A stretch of DNA of 64,000 nt from Micromonospora avicenniae (GTDB lineage: Bacteria > Actinomycetota > Actinomycetes > Mycobacteriales > Micromonosporaceae). Both the position numbers and the translations under genes were made by a program. Positions 55,101 through 61,100 of this stretch are shown here, in pieces (within the stretch, counting starts at the first letter, position 1; each line of letters starts with the position of its first letter). Location: NCBI RefSeq assembly GCF_900156065.1, contig NZ_FTNF01000004.1:186001-250000 (forward strand), read 5' to 3'. The notes below the pieces were generated by a model. That model searched no databases, was not told the origin of the DNA, and was given only the letters and a program-made list of their open reading frames with translations.

Positions 55101-58100
55101 CCGGGGTACGGGCCGGGCTCGTCGCCGGACCCGGCTGGTATCGGGCAGAGCCGGCGGACGCCCTGCGTGACGTGGTGGAACGGGCCGGTGTCGGTGCCAC
55201 CGCTCTGGTCGTGGTCAGCCGTGATCACGGTCAGACCGGACACGTGCTGGCACTGCACCACACCGTCGAGGGGGTCCGCTGGGCCGATCCGCAACGGCTC
55301 TCGGACGGTCGAAGCCAGACGAGCACCGACGTGACACCGGAGATCGTCCGCCAGGCGATCGACCTCCACTTCGTGCTGATCAGCCCGCACGGTCAGGTCG
55401 TCACGGTCGATCACCCCGCGCTGGGCGACGTCGTCGCCTCGGCGACGCGGCCCGAGTCAGCTTCTCCGGGCGCCGCCCTGATCGATGCGGCGCTGAACCA
55501 CGACGTCGGTTACGGGGCTCCCGAGCTGGAGCTGCACGACGTGGAGGTGGAGTACGCCGACCAGGAGCAGGGAATCGAGATGCTCCGCACCGCGGATGGG
55601 CTGGTGCGGGTCAAGGTCGACGGCGCGAGGCACTACAAGGGCTCGGACGGCAGGTGGTATCTCGATCGAGGCAAGATGCCCGCCGGGGTCACGGTGGTGC
55701 AACGGGAAGACCTCTACATTCCCGAGATCGTGCCCCAGCCGTGGGGAATGCTCAGGGGCGAGCGAATTCAGAACGCGGCCCGGATCAAGCAGCACATCGA
55801 AGAGATTCGGCGCGTCCTGCGCAGCGCCCCGAACGTTCCGCTCGGCGATCTGTTCCGCGACGGCTACGTGCTGGCGGACGAGGCCCGGAATTGGAAGATC
55901 ACCTCCTGGACGGATCGCTTCCCGCACGAGGACACGCTCTTCCAGCAGATCACCGCGGGACTACCGGTGCACACCCTCCTCAACGTCCTCGCCGGAGTGC
56001 ACCCGCACATCCGCGACGGCGAGGCGAAGGACATGGTCCGGGCCGGCCGCGACTTCGCCGCCCGGGTCGCGGCGATGTACCTCGGGCGTCCCGGACCGGC
56101 GGCCGACGACCGGGCCGATGGTGCCCGCGCCAACGAGGACGCCGACTTCGTCCGTGCCCTCGCGCACTTCGACAAGGACGTCAGCCTGCTGGCGGGCGTG
56201 CTGGCACTCGGATTCGTCCAGGCCGCGGCGATCCCGTTGTGGTGGACCCACGGCCGCGGCGCGGGCGGGATCCCGAAGTCGTTCCTCACCGCCGCGTCCC
56301 GGGTCTCCCTCCACGATCTCCGCGGCAAGCTGCCGGAGCCGATGCGGACCTGGCTGCACCAGAACCGGCACGCGGTTCGAGCCATCTTCGCCGCCACGCT
56401 CCACGAGAACATGAGTAATCGGCCCGAGAGTCCGGCCGACCTGCTCGGCATGTACCTCCGTGCCGGAAAGGGGCTCCCGGATGACGCGCCGCCGTCCCTC
56501 GGCACGGTGACCGCTCAGCGCTTCCTCGACCAGCTGCTGGTCGGCGACGAGAACCTGAGCCAGGCGCACGTGCTCGACGTGGCCGACGCGATCGACACCC
56601 CGGCGCGCAGCAGGAGGGCTCCGCTCGTCCCGGTCGAGTTCCGGCAGGTCGGTCCACGCCTCACCAACTGGGACCAACACAACAAGGACGTCGAGACGGT
56701 GACCGGGATCGTCCGAAGCGCGGACGAGATGGCGACCATCCTCCTCAACCTCCCGGACACGGCGACGGGTCGCACCCTCGTCCAGACGTTGCGGGCGGTG
56801 GTGCTGGCCGCGCCCCCGGTGGACCCTTCGGCGGTCATGCCGGCCGGGTTGCGGCTGACCTCACCGGTCCGGGCCCTCCGGACGGCGATCAACGACTTCG
56901 TCGACGCGGACCCGAATCACCGGCAGGTCGCCGAGTTCGTGTTGAAGTCGGTCGGCAGACTCATCAACGAGCCACTCGTCGCCCTTCTGCCGCCCGCGGA
57001 CGGGCCTTCGGCCACCCCGACGTCGCAGCCCGCGCCGGACCGCGGGGGTAGCGACGCGCCGCCGACCGGTACGCCGCGGGAGCGACGGGGCGTGGCACCG
57101 CAGCAGCTGACGAGCCGGCCACCGGCTGCCGCGGCCGCCCGCCCCGACGCCGGGGCGCCGGATCGTCCCGTCGGTGGAGGCTTCTTCCTCGGCGACTCGA
57201 GTACGACCAGCGCCGACCTACGGTCGGTGGCGCAGCTGACCTCGAACGAGGACGGGACCTGGTTCGCCGACGGCGCCGAGGTGCTGCTGCGCCGGGTGCC
57301 CGAACTGCGCAACGGGTGGGCGCTGCTCGCCGACAGCGAGCTGAACCAGCTCGCTGGACGCGACATGCTGGCCGCCGGAACCAGTACCCCGGTGGCCGTG
57401 CACCCCGCGGGCGACGGGGTCCGCGTACCGGTCCGTGGATCGGACGGCGACATCCGCGAGGTCCGCGTCACCGCCGGCCAGCTGGCGACCATCCTGGCCG
57501 GCCGGCTCCCAGAGGCCACGCCCATCGCCCTGCTCTCCTGCGCCGCCGGCGCGCTCCCGCGCGGCTTCGCCCAGCAACTCGCCACCGCCACCGGGCGCGA
57601 CGTCGTCGCCGCGCCGACCGACCTCTTCGTCGACGTCACCGGCCCGCAGCCCGAACTCAGCACCGTCGACGGTGAAAGCTGGCAACTCTTCACTCCGGAC
57701 GGCACACCGTGGGACGTCGTCAACGACGACATCGACGGCGAACGACGACCCTTCGACGGGCTCCTCTCGACGCCGCCGCGCTGGTCGGCCTCGAACGACA
57801 GCGCCCGGACCGACAGCTCGGCGGAGACGCCGAACCAGCCGACCCGACAGCAGCCCGAGGCGACCCCCGTCAGGCGACGCCGGGTACTGCGTAAGCCGAA
57901 TCCGCGTCCCGCGGCGAACCAGCGAGGCACCAGCCCCCGGCACGTGCCGGACCGCCGCGCCCAGAATCCCGCGCTGACCACCCTGGAGCCCACGCGACGC
58001 ATGCGGGTCACTTCCGGACCGGTGACGCCGCTCAGTGCGGCGACGACCCAGCCGTGGCAGGTGCGGCAGCGGTTGGCGGCCATGCCTCCGGCCGACCTGC

Positions 58101-61100
58101 GCCGGTACCGGCGATGGGCGGACGAGGTGATCGGGGAGCGGCGACGGCAGCCGGGTGTCACCGCCACCGTCGACACCCTCGCACCGGTGCAGCGCGCCGA
58201 ACTCGTCGACCGGGTGGTGGACCTGCTGCGGACGAGCGACCACCTGGAACGGCACGAGACCGAGCGCCTGGCGGGCGACCTCATCGACCGGTTCCTGCGG
58301 GAGGGTCCGGCACCCCTGCCCGCCCCACCGTTCCGGCGGGATCTCGACACCTCGTTCGCCTTCGATCCGGGCGCGATCGAACTCTCCTGGGCCAACCGGG
58401 CCGAGCTGGACGCCTACGTCCGCTCGATCGCGGCCGAAGCGTCCCGCCGGGCCGACGAGGGACTTCCGCCGTTGCGTCTGCACGTGGAGGTCGGGCCGGG
58501 CCAGAGCACGCGGCTCGTCGACCGGCTCGTCGAACAGCTGCTGCCCGTGCTACCCGGCGCGAACGGAGGCCGCCGGGGGCCGGGCGGGCGGATCGCCGGC
58601 TCCCGCGCGGCCGGGCTCACCGCGGTCCTTCGGGAGCTGCTGACCAGCCACGCCGGGGCGAACGACGCGGTTGTGCTCAGCAGTCGCGTCGCGACCACGC
58701 CGCTGCCCGGTGCGGGACCGTTCGGCCAGGGCCCGGGCCGGGACTGGGCGCGGATCTGGGTCAGCGTGCCGGCGAGCGAACACGGTCGCGCCGACGGCGG
58801 CACCAGCGCGGATCGGCAACGGCTGGACGACCAGCGCTGGGATCCATGGACGACGGAGGAGACGGTCGATTCGGAGTCGTCCCGGCCCCCCTCGCAGGCG
58901 GCACCGGAGAGACGCCGCCGGGGTCGCCGGGGACGGCGGTTCGCCGTACGCAGCACCACCGGCTCGCACTCCGGCACGTCGCGTGGGGCCCGGTCGGCAG
59001 TGCGTCCGACCCGTCCGAACACCTCGGGCGGCACCTCGCCGCGTCCCGGCGGCACTTCGCAGGGTCCGGCCGGACCGAGCCGCTCGCAGACGTCGACATC
59101 GCCGCCCCTCAGTGCGCTGACCCCCGCCGAAACCAATGGCGCTCTCGACGCCTACCGGGCGTTCCGGGCGAACGCGCTGCCGGCTCTGACCGGCGACGTC
59201 GCGGAGCCGGTGGCGGACGACCTCTCCTGGGCCACCCGGCCGGGAGCGCTCACCCGGCCCACCGCGGCCGTCCTCGACCGGTTCGGGTTGCGGGCGGTCG
59301 TGGCCCCGGAGGACAACATCTTCTCCGTCGTCGCCGCCACGCTCACCCACTACCAACTGCCGGGCAGCGACCTGCTCGCCGCCCAGCCCCCGGACGCGTG
59401 GCCGACCACCATCGCGGGAATGCTCCTGGCGGAGCTGAGCGGCGACGACGCCCCGGGCCCCCGGATCGGCCTGGACCCGACCGACGAGGCAACCGTCCGC
59501 GAGGTGACCACCTGGATCGGCAACGGCCTGCGCGCCGACCAGGTGCCCGGGTCGATCCTCGCCGCGCTGGATCTCGACGACGGCATGAACGGCAATCTCG
59601 GGGCGATGCTCACGCTCACCGCCAACCTGATCGAGCGTCCGATCGCGGCGGTCTTTCCCAACGGCGAGACCATCCTCACCGGCACCACTGGTCAGGAACG
59701 GGGTGCCCTGCTCCTGGTCGCCACCGACGACGGCGAACTGCTGGCCACCGCGCCCCGCAGTGGCATCCCGGCGCTGATGCGGGCCGACGCCGACCAGGTC
59801 CTGGTCACCGAGGGTCCCGGCACGGCCGGGCACATGCCCAGCGACGTCGCGTCCTTCTCCGCGCTGGACCTGTTCCTCCAGAACATCCTCGGGCGCGAGG
59901 CCGACTCGTCCCTCCCGGCGCCCGAGGTGGCTGCCGCTGCGCTGCCCGAGGCGCTGGCCGGAACCGCCACGCCGACCGGCGGCACCCTCGCCGGACTGCT
60001 GCGCGAGACCCGGGCAGCTGCGGCGGCGGAGCCCACGCCACCCGCGCCGGACCCGGCGGGCTGGACCGTGCTGCCCCCGGGCTCGACGACCGTGAACCGG
60101 CTGACCGACTCCCAGGTCGCCCGGCTCGCCGAGGCCGGCGTGGGTGCGGTGTGGACCGACCCCGGTCCCGACGCGCTGTTCGAGGCTCTGCTGCGGTCCG
60201 CGGCGTACGGGCAGCCGGGGCTGTCCGGACTCGCCGGGTGGACCGCGCCCGCGCTGCGCCACGCCTTCGCCACGCTGCTGCAGGCGGACCTGGCGGCGAC
60301 CGGCGGCACCGCCGCTCCTCTGCTGGGTCTCTCGCCGCAGGTCCTCGGGGCGCGGCGCGACCGGGTCCTGTCGTGGATCCGGAGGCTCGCCACGCCGGGA
60401 GTTCCCCTGCCCGAACACGCTCCCCGGCGGATCGCGCAGACCCTCGCGCAGGTTCTCGGGGTCCGCGTGGAGCTGATCCACCCCGACGGCGTCCAGGTGG
60501 TGCCGCGCACCCGTACCGCCGCGCTCGACCTGGCCGGCGCGCCGGTGCTGCGGCTGGTGGTGACCGCGGACGGTCACGTGATGCCCACCGTGCCGGTACC
60601 GGACCGGCACGACGCGATCCGCCGGCCGGGCCACGTCGAGGGCGACCCCACCGATGCGGCGCCGAAGCGGGACGAGGAATCGCCGGAGGCGGCGACCGGC
60701 GGCCCGCAGTCGTCGACGGTACGCCCGCCGGAGCCGAACTCGATCGTGCACACCATCGGCATCCCGCACCGAACCCTGCCCTACCTCGACGAGGTGGCCG
60801 ACCGGATCGTGGCGGCCGTACGTGCGCGAGACGTGGAGGTGCCGGACAACGAGCGCAGGGTGCTGCCGGCCCGCCTGCTCAACAACTACCGCGAACTCGT
60901 CGGCGGTGGCCACCTCGTCCAGATCGGCACTGTCGAGGTGCTGGTCCAGCTCGACCCGGCCGACCCCGCGCTCGCGCCGAATCCCGCCTACGCGCACCCC
61001 GGGCGCCCACCGATCGACGACTGGGACGCCGAGGACGACGGCTCGACCGGTACGGACGAGAAGGGCGAGGGTCGGAGCGACTCGGGCGGCAAGGGCAAGC

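Noticed and set aside
58340..58770. OmpA-like domain in the giant protein
   Set aside because: FAFDPGAIELSWANRAELDA and SRAAGLTAVLRELL recall OmpA-like spacing, but the peptidoglycan-binding Asp/Arg pair is not evident; kept only as a possible remnant.
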